A DNA stretch of 64,000 nt from Methanocella_A sp963769045 (GTDB lineage Archaea > Halobacteriota > Methanocellia > Methanocellales > Methanocellaceae). The notes under the pieces were generated by a model. The model ran no database searches and had not been told where the DNA came from. It worked only from the letters and a program-made list of their open reading frames with translations. Location: the NCBI GenBank assembly GCA_963769045.1, contig CAVYKK010000005.1, positions 16,187-80,186 on the forward strand. The letters are read 5' to 3'. Of this stretch, positions 34,282 to 41,855 are shown one piece after another; within the stretch, counting starts at the first letter, position 1; each line of letters begins with the position of its first letter. The translations under genes were made by a program, and so were the position numbers.

Positions 34282-35094
34282 TTATTTCTCCTCGTCATGT
34301 ACCCAGTATTCGCCGGAAACCGTCAGCTCCTTCTTCCAGATGGGCACTTCTTCTTTTATCCTCTCGATCGCATCCCGCAGCACAGGGAACAGCTCCTGCC
34401 GGTGGCCGGCCGCGACTACGATATAAACGATGTCCTCTCCGGCGGCAATGCGTCCGGTCTTGTGATGAATGAGCACATCCACGATACCGGGCTTCGCCTT
34501 CAGTTCCCGCTCGATCTTCGCGATGCGCTCTTTCGCGACCTCGTCGTAGCTCTCGAACTCGAGCGCTTTCGTCGTCTCGCCTTTGGCGATCTCTCTGACG
34601 ATGCCGGTGAACGTGCCAATGGCGCCCGCCTTCTTGATTTCCGGGTTCCTGTGCACTTTCGCCAGCAGATCGAACAGCGTCACCCGGTCGGGCTGCGCCA
34701 TGGCGATGGCGGCAAGCTGCTCGCCCGTCGCGTTAATATCCACGCGGGCGACCACGTTGGCCGCCTCCACGTCGCCGATGGCGATCTTCGGCAGGCTGCT
34801 CTGCTTGAAGCCTTCGACTACAGCGAAATCCACGCCTTCGAAGGACAGCTCGCGGAGCGCATCCTTCACGTCTGTACTCCTCAATATCTTGATGCTCCGC
34901 GTCGGCGTGACGCCGATCGTTACCGTCGCGCCGCTGTCCAGGTGACGGTCGGTATCCCCGCCGTAGGGCAGTATCTCATCTCTCGAATGCTTCACAGTCC
35001 CGACGGTGCCTTGCTTCTTCAGCTCGGACACGAGACGCTCGACGAGCGTGGTCTTGCCCGTTTTCTTGTAGCCGACGACGGAAATGACCTTCAT
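34282..35094 (-). CDS. MobB-MoaE fusion, molybdenum cofactor biosynthesis
   Basis: A 270-residue two-domain protein. The N-terminal MobB domain (1-~130) is a P-loop adapter for guanine-dinucleotide attachment, with Walker A GYKKTGKTT (8-16). The C-terminal MoaE domain (~135-270) is the large subunit of molybdopterin synthase. It shows GAIGTFTGIVRE, VLIHHKTGRIAAGEDIVYI, GHRQELFPVLRDAIERIK and the catalytic lysine segment PIWKKE. It would need a MoaD partner, for which the ubiquitin-like protein at 5026 is a candidate. The product would serve Mo/W enzymes such as FdhA (49826). Confidence 0.92.
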   Translation of the reverse strand: MKVISVVGYKKTGKTTLVERLVSELKKQGTVGTVKHSRDEILPYGGDTDRHLDSGATVTIGVTPTRSIKILRSTDVKDALRELSFEGVDFAVVEGFKQSSLPKIAIGDVEAANVVARVDINATGEQLAAIAMAQPDRVTLFDLLAKVHRNPEIKKAGAIGTFTGIVREIAKGETTKALEFESYDEVAKERIAKIERELKAKPGIVDVLIHHKTGRIAAGEDIVYIVVAAGHRQELFPVLRDAIERIKEEVPIWKKELTVSGEYWVHDEEK

Positions 35095-35227
35095 GCACTC
35101 ATATAATGTCTTGTATATGCTTTAAAGCTTATCCGCCCTCGCTTTCAGAAGCCCTTGCAGGATACATTTATATTCCTTCAGGTTGCCATTCAAGGTAGAA
35201 TCATTGAGTATTAACGGCGTGTTGAAC

Positions 35228-36082
35228 ATGGGCATGAAGATCGTGGCAGGGCCGTCATCCCAGCTCCTGGCGACCCGGACGGCATCGTTGCTGGGCGTCG
35301 AGGTCGACCTGACCGACTACAAGGAGTTCCCCGACGGCGAGGTATTCACCCGCGTCACGGGCGACATCAAAGGGCAGGACATTGTGATCGTCCAGAGCAC
35401 TCCGACAGCCGCCGATTATGTCTATCTTCTGGAGCTGATCGATGCCTGCGATGAGGCGAAGAGCCTGACCGTCGTCATCCCTTACATGGGCTACGCCCGT
35501 CAGGACAAGCGATTCCACACCGGCGAGCCCATCAGCGCCCGCGCGATCGCGAAGACGATCAACGCTGATCGCGTCTTCACCGTCAACATCCATGACCCGT
35601 CAGTCCTCCCGTACTTCCCGTGCCCGGCGACTGACCTGAACGCCTCCGGCGTCATTGGCAATTACATTGTGAACATGAGCCTCTATGAGCCTGTCCTGCT
35701 GGCGCCGGACGACGGGGCGCTGAAGATCGTGAAGCCCGCGGCCGAACAGTACAACCTGCCGTACGACTACCTGGAAAAGACCCGCATCTCGGGCGACGAG
35801 GTGAAGATCGCACCCAAAAACCTCGACATCAAGGGCCGGGATGTGGTGCTGATGGATGATATCGTCAGCACCGGCGGCACTATCGCCGAGGCGATCAAAC
35901 TGCTGAAGGCCGAAGGGGCCCGCGAGGTCCACGTAGCCTGCGTCCATGCGGTGCTGGTGAGAAACGCGGTCCTGCGGCTAAACAACGGCGGCATGCGGTC
36001 CATCCTGTCCACGGACACACTGGAGAAGGCGACGAGCAAGGTGTCGGTGGCGCCGATCATCGCGGAAGCAGTTAAAAAATAG
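35228..36082 (+). CDS. prs: Ribose-phosphate pyrophosphokinase
   Basis: The enzyme makes PRPP from ribose 5-phosphate and ATP for nucleotide, histidine and cofactor synthesis. The protein is about 284 residues, normal for archaeal Prs. Motifs: YMGYARQDKRFH (ATP flexible loop), VNIHDPS, and the PRPP loop VVLMDDIVSTGGTI. The start is ATG 35228 or ATG 35234 (MKIVAGPSS). The 3' end converges on a flavoprotein gene across copy 4 of the CG motif. Confidence 0.94.
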   Translation: MGMKIVAGPSSQLLATRTASLLGVEVDLTDYKEFPDGEVFTRVTGDIKGQDIVIVQSTPTAADYVYLLELIDACDEAKSLTVVIPYMGYARQDKRFHTGEPISARAIAKTINADRVFTVNIHDPSVLPYFPCPATDLNASGVIGNYIVNMSLYEPVLLAPDDGALKIVKPAAEQYNLPYDYLEKTRISGDEVKIAPKNLDIKGRDVVLMDDIVSTGGTIAEAIKLLKAEGAREVHVACVHAVLVRNAVLRLNNGGMRSILSTDTLEKATSKVSVAPIIAEAVKK

Positions 36083-36092
36083 CCTGGCCGGC

Positions 36093-36127
36093 GATCTCGC
36101 GCGCGCGAGCGGCTGCCCGTCTCCGCG
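36093..36127. repeat. CG-alternating intergenic motif, copy 4
   Basis: The sequence CTCGCGCGCGCGAGCGGCTG, then CCCG, lies 11 bases after the prs stop and 10 bases before the facing flavoprotein stop. CTCGCGCGCGCGAG is itself a perfect 14-bp palindrome. Confidence 0.65.
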
Positions 36128-36136
36128 AATGCTCAA

Positions 36137-36781
36137 CTATTTTCTTGTGAACCGTACGCCCATGTCGAACGCTTTCTGGCAGTCCTGCGGGAAGACCTCT
36201 TTGCGTCGCTTCGCTTTGCCTTCCGCGTCGTGCGCGTTGACGTATTTTGTATAATCGCCGAACTGGTAAGTGTCTGTGACTATTAGCGATTCCGCCGGGC
36301 CGAAAATCATGTTCATGATCCACTGGTTGACCATGATGTGCCGGTCGATTTGCAGGTCGGCCACGTGACTCTCGCTGGTGCCCATAGTATAAATAAACCC
36401 GGCTGGCATCCTCTTCGGAAATAGCGATGCCTGCGGCGATTCGTAGGTGAGATAGGGATATGTGGCCCGCTCGAAGAAGGATTTCATCTCGCCTGTTATC
36501 ATACCCATGTATATTGGTGACCCCAGGACCAGGGCGTCGGCATCCTCTATCCTCTCGAGAACCGGGGTAATCCCATCCAGTTGAGCGCATTTGCCGTACG
36601 ATTTACCGCCCTTCAGCCGGCAGGCAAAACAGCTCTTGCAGCCTTTGAAGTCGAGGTCGTAGAGGTGGACCATTTCCGTTTCCGCTCCCTGAGAGGCGGC
36701 ACCTTCCAGGGCCTTTTTTAAAAGCGTGGCTGTGTTCCATTCCTTGCGCGGGCTTCCATTAATCGCCATTAACCTCATCAT
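36137..36781 (-). CDS. NADPH-dependent FMN reductase-like iron-sulfur flavoprotein
   Basis: A 214-residue flavodoxin-fold protein. The FMN phosphate loop is NGSPRKEWNTATLL, and the flavin-binding strand is LVLGSPIYMGMITGEMKSFFER. The cysteine cluster CKSCFACRLKGGKSYGKC resembles the compact Fe-S motif of Isf from methanogens, which handles O2 and H2O2 stress. It is divergent from an HxlR-type regulator, an arrangement often seen for redox flavoproteins under its control. The electron donor and acceptor are not known. Confidence 0.82.
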   Translation of the reverse strand: MMRLMAINGSPRKEWNTATLLKKALEGAASQGAETEMVHLYDLDFKGCKSCFACRLKGGKSYGKCAQLDGITPVLERIEDADALVLGSPIYMGMITGEMKSFFERATYPYLTYESPQASLFPKRMPAGFIYTMGTSESHVADLQIDRHIMVNQWIMNMIFGPAESLIVTDTYQFGDYTKYVNAHDAEGKAKRRKEVFPQDCQKAFDMGVRFTRK

Positions 36782-36847
36782 TATGCCTCAATAGATTTTT
36801 TACCATGATTTTCCGTCATGGCTCTCACGATAAGTTAATATCTTATA

Positions 36848-36903
36848 ATTACTTAAATACATCAGGAGTAGTTAAGTAACATAGTAACCAAAAAGTAAGT
36901 AAT
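36848..36903. promoter_or_regulatory. Candidate operator between flavoprotein and hxlR genes
   Basis: ATTACTTA (36848-36855), GTTAAGTAAC (36871-36880) and AGTAAGTAAT (36894-36903) are related direct and inverted half-sites in the shared promoter region. They would suit binding of the dimeric HxlR regulator encoded next door. Confidence 0.4.
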
Positions 36904-36915
36904 GGAAAAATTGCC

Positions 36916-37242
36916 ATGAAAAGCGAAAATGACGGTAAATGTGATATGAGCGATCTGTTCCAGATCCTCGGTAGCCGGTGGAACCTTCTCATCATCTGGT
37001 ACCTCGGCGAGCGATCGCTACGGTTCACCGAGCTCCAACGGGAGATGTGCGACGTGAACTCGAAGACGATAACAAAACATCTGCGAGACCTGGAAAATTT
37101 CCACATCGTCGACAGGAGAATCTACCCCGAAGTACCTCCCAGAGTAGAGTATTCGTTGACCGGGCATGGGAAGGCTTTCCTTCCCGTGCTCAAGGCAGTC
37201 GCCGAATGGGGCGTATCGCTGCCCCCGCCCCGGGAACGATAG
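36916..37242 (+). CDS. HxlR-family winged-helix transcriptional regulator
   Basis: A 108-residue DNA-binding protein typical of HxlR/MarR-like regulators. The core is LGSRWNLLIIWYLGERSLRFTELQREMCDVNSKTITKHLRDLE, with the wing DRRIYPEVPPRVEYSLTGHG. C10 could take part in redox sensing, but this is only a suggestion. It is divergent from the flavoprotein gene and likely controls it and itself through repeats at 36848-36903. The stop is 2 bases before the stop of the facing LysE gene. Confidence 0.9.
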   Translation: MKSENDGKCDMSDLFQILGSRWNLLIIWYLGERSLRFTELQREMCDVNSKTITKHLRDLENFHIVDRRIYPEVPPRVEYSLTGHGKAFLPVLKAVAEWGVSLPPPRER

Positions 37243-37244
37243 CG

Positions 37245-37871
37245 TCAGAAGCCCAGCGCAGGCCTGATCACGCCGTACAGCAATAGCAGTCCGAAGAAGA
37301 GCATCATCAGCCCGCTTCCGATAATTACGATCGGGTAGACGATGTCGACCTTTTTCCCTGCGTAGTGGACGAATACCGAAAAGCTGGTGATCCATGCCAG
37401 GAGCCCGAGCATGAACCCGGCGACGCCGAGCACGTTGAACATAGCGACGAACGCCGCGCCTGCGGTGACCCACCAGAGGATGCCCAGCGGGTTAGTCAGG
37501 CCCATGACCAGGCCCGTGAGATAATGGTTGCCTGTCCCGCCGCTCCCCGGGTCTTCACGGGACTGCCTGTAACTCTTCAACGTGGCATAAGCGAAATACA
37601 GCAGGATGAGGCCGCCGATCACAGAGATTGCATTGCGGGCGAGGCTGCCGGTCAGCAGTACGGCGACGCCGATCACCGTCAGCACGAGATATGTGGCGTC
37701 CGCGGTCATCGCGCCGAGGCCGATCTTGATGCCATCGACGTACGACCGGCGGGCGGCAGCAGCCGCTATGGCGGCGTTGACGGGCCCCGGAGGCACTCCC
37801 AGGGACAGCCCAAGGACAATTCCTGCGATGATGCTGGACAGATCGGACACGGCATCAGAAACGACCTGCAA
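37245..37871 (-). CDS. LysE/RhtB-family exporter
   Basis: A 208-residue membrane protein with six helices and the family signature GVPPGPVNAAIAAAAARR in the first loop, as in amino-acid exporters. VMGLTNPLGILWWV in the fourth helix is also typical. Substrates in archaea are unknown. The start is TTG 37871 or GTG 37850. It lies 18 bases downstream of a zinc microprotein gene on the same strand, suggesting cotranscription. Confidence 0.83.
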   Translation of the reverse strand: MQVVSDAVSDLSSIIAGIVLGLSLGVPPGPVNAAIAAAAARRSYVDGIKIGLGAMTADATYLVLTVIGVAVLLTGSLARNAISVIGGLILLYFAYATLKSYRQSREDPGSGGTGNHYLTGLVMGLTNPLGILWWVTAGAAFVAMFNVLGVAGFMLGLLAWITSFSVFVHYAGKKVDIVYPIVIIGSGLMMLFFGLLLLYGVIRPALGF

Positions 37872-37889
37872 ATAAAAAAAGGTTATGGG

Positions 37890-38045
37890 CTACTGCACGT
37901 TTTTCTCTACCTTCCGGCCCGTCGCGCACGACCGGCAATAGTCGAACTCGATGCACTGCCCGCAGGCGATCCGGCCGCACGTCTTACAATGGTAAAGCTT
38001 CTTCGACGGCTTGCCGCACATTGTACACATACCCGCAGATTCCAT
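37890..38045 (-). CDS. 51-residue double zinc-ribbon microprotein
   Basis: This short gene reads from ATG 38045 and encodes four CxxC pairs: CTMC, CKTC, CGQC and CRSC, plus a histidine (LYHC). That is enough for two zinc sites in a RING/B-box-like or treble-clef arrangement. The family of small zinc proteins is common in Methanomicrobia and unassigned. It is upstream of the LysE gene (18-base gap) and 44 bases downstream of ugd on the same strand. I infer a real gene from the regular cysteine spacing. Confidence 0.75.
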   Translation of the reverse strand: MESAGMCTMCGKPSKKLYHCKTCGRIACGQCIEFDYCRSCATGRKVEKNVQ

Positions 38046-38089
38046 GAAAAAGTATTGGCGGGACACGATAAAAAAAGTGAGGGCCGGAT

Positions 38090-39385
38090 TTACCAGCAGA
38101 GTCCCTCGTAGATGATGTCTTTGCCGTGCGGGTCGATCATCCGTCGGCCGTCGATCACGACGCGCGTCTTCATCCGCCCGAACTCGCCGTTAAGCTTTCC
38201 GAACTCCGCCCACTCGGTCGCGATCATGCAGGCATCCGCTCCTTCCAGCGCGTCACCGGCGGTCTTTGCATAGGCGATGTTCGGGTACACTTTTTTCATG
38301 TGCTCTGCAGCCATGCGGTCATAGGCCGTGACCATTGCGCCTTCCGACAGCAGCATGCCGATCAGCGGGATGGCGCGCGACTCGCGGATGTCGTCCGTGT
38401 CATCTTTAAAGGCTAAGCCCAGCACGGCGATCTTTTTGCCCTTCAGGTCAGGCACGTGCTTCTTGAGCAGCCGGATTGCGATCTCCGGCTGGCGGTCGTT
38501 GACCTTCAGCACGGTCTTCAACAGCAGAGGCTCATAGTCTGCCTCTGTCGCCTTACTGACCAGGGCCTTTACGTCCTTGGGGAAACAGCTGCCGCCAAAG
38601 CCGAGGCCTGACCGCAGGAAGTGCGGAGAAATACGCGTATCGAGGCCGACGCCCTCCATGACTTTGTACGTGTCGATCCCGAGGCACTTGCAGATGTTGC
38701 CCACTTCGTTAGAAAAGGAAATCTTGGTAGCCAGGAACGCGTTAGACACATACTTGATCATCTCTGCTGTCTTTGTGTCAGCATCGAGTTTGGGGCAGGA
38801 ATAGCTGGCGTAAAGCCCTTTGATGATACTGGATGCCTTCGGGTCATCCGCCCCTATGACAATGCGGTCCGGGTGCTGGAAATCGTACACGGCCTTGCCT
38901 TCCCGCAGGAACTCGGGGTTCATGCCCACGCCGAAGCCTTTGCCGGCCTTTTTACCAGACTCCGCTTCCAGGATAGGCGTGACCACCTGCTTCGTCGTCC
39001 CCGGTACCACTGTGCTCTTGACCACGACGACATGGTACGATTTTTTATCCTTCAGCCGCCTGCCGATACTCCGGCTGGCCTCCCGGATGAAGCGCAGGTC
39101 GATCTTGCCGTCGTCGTCAGACGGCGTGGGGACGCAGATAAAGGAGATGTCCGTGTTCGCAATGGCCTCGTCGTAGTCAAGCGTGGCCCTGAGATTCTTA
39201 CCGGCGTGCTCGTGGAGAAGCTGTTCCAGCCCTTCCTCGTAGATGGGCGGTACGCCTGCGTTAATCCTCTCCACACGAGAAGAGTCGACGTCCACGCAAA
39301 GGACGTCATTGCCCATATGTGCGAAACACGTGCCTGTGACCGTACCCACATACCCGGTGCCGATAATGCTGATTCTCATGAACAT
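38090..39385 (-). CDS. ugd: UDP-glucose/nucleotide-sugar 6-dehydrogenase
   Basis: This NAD-dependent enzyme oxidises a UDP-sugar to the uronic acid. About 431 residues. It has the NAD fold ISIIGTGYVGTVTGTCFA, FICVPTPSDDDG, the catalytic cysteine in GLGFGGSCFPKD, and the C-terminal domain VLGLAFKDDTDDIRESRA. The ATG at 39385 overlaps the upstream stop as TGATG; ATG 39379 is also possible. Substrate may be UDP-glucose or UDP-GlcNAc/ManNAc; the product would feed surface glycans. Confidence 0.92.
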   Translation of the reverse strand: MFMRISIIGTGYVGTVTGTCFAHMGNDVLCVDVDSSRVERINAGVPPIYEEGLEQLLHEHAGKNLRATLDYDEAIANTDISFICVPTPSDDDGKIDLRFIREASRSIGRRLKDKKSYHVVVVKSTVVPGTTKQVVTPILEAESGKKAGKGFGVGMNPEFLREGKAVYDFQHPDRIVIGADDPKASSIIKGLYASYSCPKLDADTKTAEMIKYVSNAFLATKISFSNEVGNICKCLGIDTYKVMEGVGLDTRISPHFLRSGLGFGGSCFPKDVKALVSKATEADYEPLLLKTVLKVNDRQPEIAIRLLKKHVPDLKGKKIAVLGLAFKDDTDDIRESRAIPLIGMLLSEGAMVTAYDRMAAEHMKKVYPNIAYAKTAGDALEGADACMIATEWAEFGKLNGEFGRMKTRVVIDGRRMIDPHGKDIIYEGLCW

Positions 39386-39699
39386 CACTTATCAATTTTT
39401 TCTTCTTCGAAGGCGCCCGCGAACATGCGCTCGAGCTCGGCCATCGCCGCCCTGGCGTCAGCCTCGTCCCGCACCTTCCTCAGGTCTACTCTGCCGCTCC
39501 GGTATAAGATGATCGTCCAGTCCCGGTAGTCGAACCTGGCCACGCCGAGACTTTCGGAGCACTTCGAGCCTGAAATGCTTTTAGCCAGGGTGCAGGCGGC
39601 TTCCATATCGAGCCCCCGGCCGAACGACGACTCCGCTATGTACCGGTTAGGGGCGTCCGTGCAGGGGCGCGTGATCACGATCGAGTATCCGGAGGGCAT
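39385..39699 (-). CDS. Conserved small protein upstream of ugd
   Basis: A 104-residue soluble protein that I cannot assign. It contains YRDWTIILYRSGRVDLRKVRDEADARAAMAELERMF, which looks like a beta-hairpin followed by a helix, as in small ACT- or dodecin-like modules. It also has two cysteines (TRPCTDAP and SGSKCSES). Its stop codon overlaps the ugd start (TGATG), so the two are translationally coupled. The C-terminus is highly acidic (EEEKIDK). Confidence 0.6.
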   Translation of the reverse strand: MPSGYSIVITRPCTDAPNRYIAESSFGRGLDMEAACTLAKSISGSKCSESLGVARFDYRDWTIILYRSGRVDLRKVRDEADARAAMAELERMFAGAFEEEKIDK

Positions 39700-39793
39700 G
39701 TTCCTAATTCCATAATGCTATGTGCGCTATATATCTTTTCCCGGCTATACATCAGAGATATAAACTATCAGGGGAATAGCAGAGTTGATTAGC

Positions 39794-40132
39794 ATGAAGG
39801 TAGCGATCCCATCGGCGGGCAATACCGGCCTGAACGCCGCCGTATGCCCCGGCTTTTACGGCTGCACGTTCTTTACGATCGTGGACATAGGCGGCAGCAG
39901 CGGCATTGAGATCATGCTCTCCCCCGGCGGCGGGACGAACGCGTTCGTCCTGGCGGGCAAGGGCGTACAGGCCGTGCTGGTCCGGGAGATCGCCGAGATG
40001 GAGCGGCTGACCATTACCGGCATGGGCATGCGCGTGTACACGGGCGCAGAGGGGACGGTAAAGGATGTCGTAACGGCGTTCATGAGCCAGAAGCTGACTG
40101 AACGCTCGGACAGCAACCCGTGCTGTCATTAA
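39794..40132 (+). CDS. NifX/NifB-C-type dinitrogenase cofactor-family protein 1
   Basis: A 112-residue protein of the dinitrogenase iron-molybdenum cofactor (NifX/VnfX/MTH1175) family. The fold is an RNase H-like module that can bind Fe-S precursors. It starts MKVAIPSAGNTGLNAAVCPGFYGCTFFTIVDI and has the typical GGGTNAFVLAGKGVQAVLVREI. It ends in a CCH tail. No nitrogenase genes are present. It lies 13 bases before a paralogue on the same strand. Confidence 0.82.
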   Translation: MKVAIPSAGNTGLNAAVCPGFYGCTFFTIVDIGGSSGIEIMLSPGGGTNAFVLAGKGVQAVLVREIAEMERLTITGMGMRVYTGAEGTVKDVVTAFMSQKLTERSDSNPCCH

Positions 40133-40145
40133 CGGTGGTAATAAC

Positions 40146-40502
40146 ATGGTCAAAATTGCAGTCCCTGTGGCAGACCCGGAAGGCATGCGTTCCGAGCTAA
40201 GCGATCACTTCGGCATGGCAAAGGACTTCGCCGTGTTCGAGTATGACAACGGTGAGATCAGCGACCTGAAGTTCATCACCAATGACCCGATGAAAAAGGG
40301 CGCGACGAATAACGGGCAGTATCTGGCAGACAACGACGTCAAAATGGTGCTGGCCGGTTCCATAGGGCCGCATATGCTGACGGTGCTGCTCGACAAAGGT
40401 GTGCGAGTGTTCAAAGGCGCCGCGGGTACCTTGCAGGACGTCATCGAAGACCTCAAGGCGGGAATGCTGACCGAAGTCCACAGCGCCGGCGACATGGACT
40501 AA
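40146..40502 (+). CDS. NifX/NifB-C-type dinitrogenase cofactor-family protein 2
   Basis: A 118-residue paralogue of the preceding gene with the same fold: MVKIAVPVADPEGMRSELSDHFGMAKDFAVFEY and GQYLADNDVKMVLAGSIGPHM. The SDHFG motif matches the typical form of MTH1175-like proteins. The gene is cotranscribed with its paralogue. Together they may handle Fe-S or Mo/W clusters, but no evidence here ties them to a specific enzyme. The 3' end overlaps the facing DUF3006 gene by four bases. Confidence 0.83.
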   Translation: MVKIAVPVADPEGMRSELSDHFGMAKDFAVFEYDNGEISDLKFITNDPMKKGATNNGQYLADNDVKMVLAGSIGPHMLTVLLDKGVRVFKGAAGTLQDVIEDLKAGMLTEVHSAGDMD

Positions 40503-40747
40503 TCATACTTTTTGTTCTTAAGCTTCCCGATGAGGTCGGAGACTCTTTTTTGAGCTTCTTCGGTCCCCGAGACGTCCCGGGAAATATCGATATCCAGGAT
40601 GTCGCCTTCCTTGCACCCTTCGGGCAGGTACTCCTCCGGGAAGTCGATTTGCACCTGCTCCTCGCCCCTGATCAGGAGCACGGCGTAGCCGTCCTCGAAC
40701 CTGTCGATGGTCACTTTTATGCTGGCCGATTTTTTCTGTTGCGTCAT
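40499..40747 (-). CDS. DUF3006 domain protein
   Basis: An 82-residue beta-rich protein matching DUF3006: VTIDRFEDGYAVLLIRGEEQVQIDFPEEYLPEGCKEGDILDIDI. In bacteria DUF3006 genes very often lie next to ComEC/Rec2-like metallo-beta-lactamase proteins, and here too it directly follows one (gap of 16 bases). That supports a functional pair. Its role is unknown. Confidence 0.85.
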   Translation of the reverse strand: MTQQKKSASIKVTIDRFEDGYAVLLIRGEEQVQIDFPEEYLPEGCKEGDILDIDISRDVSGTEEAQKRVSDLIGKLKNKKYD

Positions 40748-40763
40748 ATTATACCCATGTTCA

Positions 40764-41711
40764 CTAAGCCGGCGCGGTGCGCTGTGGGCTTACAATAATG
40801 CCTTTACCGTCCGATACCATAACGATATTGCCGTCCCGGTCAGTGCGATACACCTTCGAGCCGATCTCATCAAGTCGCGCCAGCGTGGCAGGCGCCGGGT
40901 GTCCGTAGGGATTATCCGCGCCGACCTCGATCACGCTGTACCCGGGGTCCACGGCTTTCAGGAATGCCCGGCTTGAGGAATATTTACTCCCATGATGTCC
41001 CACCTTCAACGCCTGGCTTTTCAGGTCGTGGCCGGATGCGAGCATGGCATCCTCGGCTTTGAACCCGGCATCGCTGGCGAGCAGGAAGCCGACGCTGCCT
41101 TGAGTGATCTTGAGCACGATGGAGTTCTCGTTCAGGTCGCCGCCTTCGATGCCGCCGGGCGGCGGCGATAAGACCTGCACCGTTACCCCTGGTCCCAGGT
41201 CGATGGTGTTGCCACGTTCGGGCACGATATAGCGGATATTCTTCCGGTCGATCAGCGTCAGGTATTCCTCATATGTCTGCGTCGTGTGGGGAATGCCGCT
41301 GTCGTACACCACTTTCACAGGAAAATCCCGGAGCACGGTCAGCAGGCCGCCTATGTGGTCGGCGTGCGGGTGCGTGGAGACCAGCACGTCAATCGTGCCG
41401 ATGCCCTGGCCTTTCAGGTATGACCCCACCGTTTGCCCGGCGTCGATCGGCCCGCCATCGACGAGCATGGTCTTATTCCCATATTTCACCAGGATAGAGT
41501 CGCCCTGGCCCACATCCAGGAAATGCACCTGGAGCGTGCCATTCGCTAATCCGGTGCCTGCCGCGGCCGGAGTTGCTGTCATGCTCGGCGCAGGTGTGCC
41601 ATGCCCCTGTGGCGGCAGCGAGACGCAGCCGACAATCAGCGAACACGAAATTATCAGAAGCAGTAGCGCGATGGACGCTGTCCGGTACTTTCTCTGGTGA
41701 TATTCAGACAT
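40764..41711 (-). CDS. Lipoprotein-like ComEC/Rec2-type metallo-hydrolase
   Basis: A 315-residue exported protein. The N-terminal hydrophobic segment ends in LIVGC, a lipobox (cysteine ~29), followed by a Pro/Thr-rich linker. The MBL-fold domain starts at ~60 with HFLDVGQGDSILVKYG, then THPHADHIGG (metal ligands), SDAGFKAED and KVGHHGSK. This is the soluble hydrolase part of ComEC without the channel. It may be an extracellular nuclease or phosphodiesterase. The partner DUF3006 gene follows. Confidence 0.85.
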   Translation of the reverse strand: MSEYHQRKYRTASIALLLLIISCSLIVGCVSLPPQGHGTPAPSMTATPAAAGTGLANGTLQVHFLDVGQGDSILVKYGNKTMLVDGGPIDAGQTVGSYLKGQGIGTIDVLVSTHPHADHIGGLLTVLRDFPVKVVYDSGIPHTTQTYEEYLTLIDRKNIRYIVPERGNTIDLGPGVTVQVLSPPPGGIEGGDLNENSIVLKITQGSVGFLLASDAGFKAEDAMLASGHDLKSQALKVGHHGSKYSSSRAFLKAVDPGYSVIEVGADNPYGHPAPATLARLDEIGSKVYRTDRDGNIVMVSDGKGIIVSPQRTAPA

Positions 41712-41855
41712 CAGCGGCTACCTTTGATTTTTTTCACAATACACCGTTTACATGGTATTAATGTTTAACCTGTTGGTGCGTTTTCAGCGAACGCCACCGC
41801 ACTCGCAATCGCAAAGTAGTTAATGGGGCATTGCGATGTAAGATAGACTCCAGAC

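Noticed and set aside
39794..40502. A nitrogen-fixation locus
   Set aside because: Two NifX-like proteins alone; no nifHDK, nifE, nifN or full-length nifB in the window.
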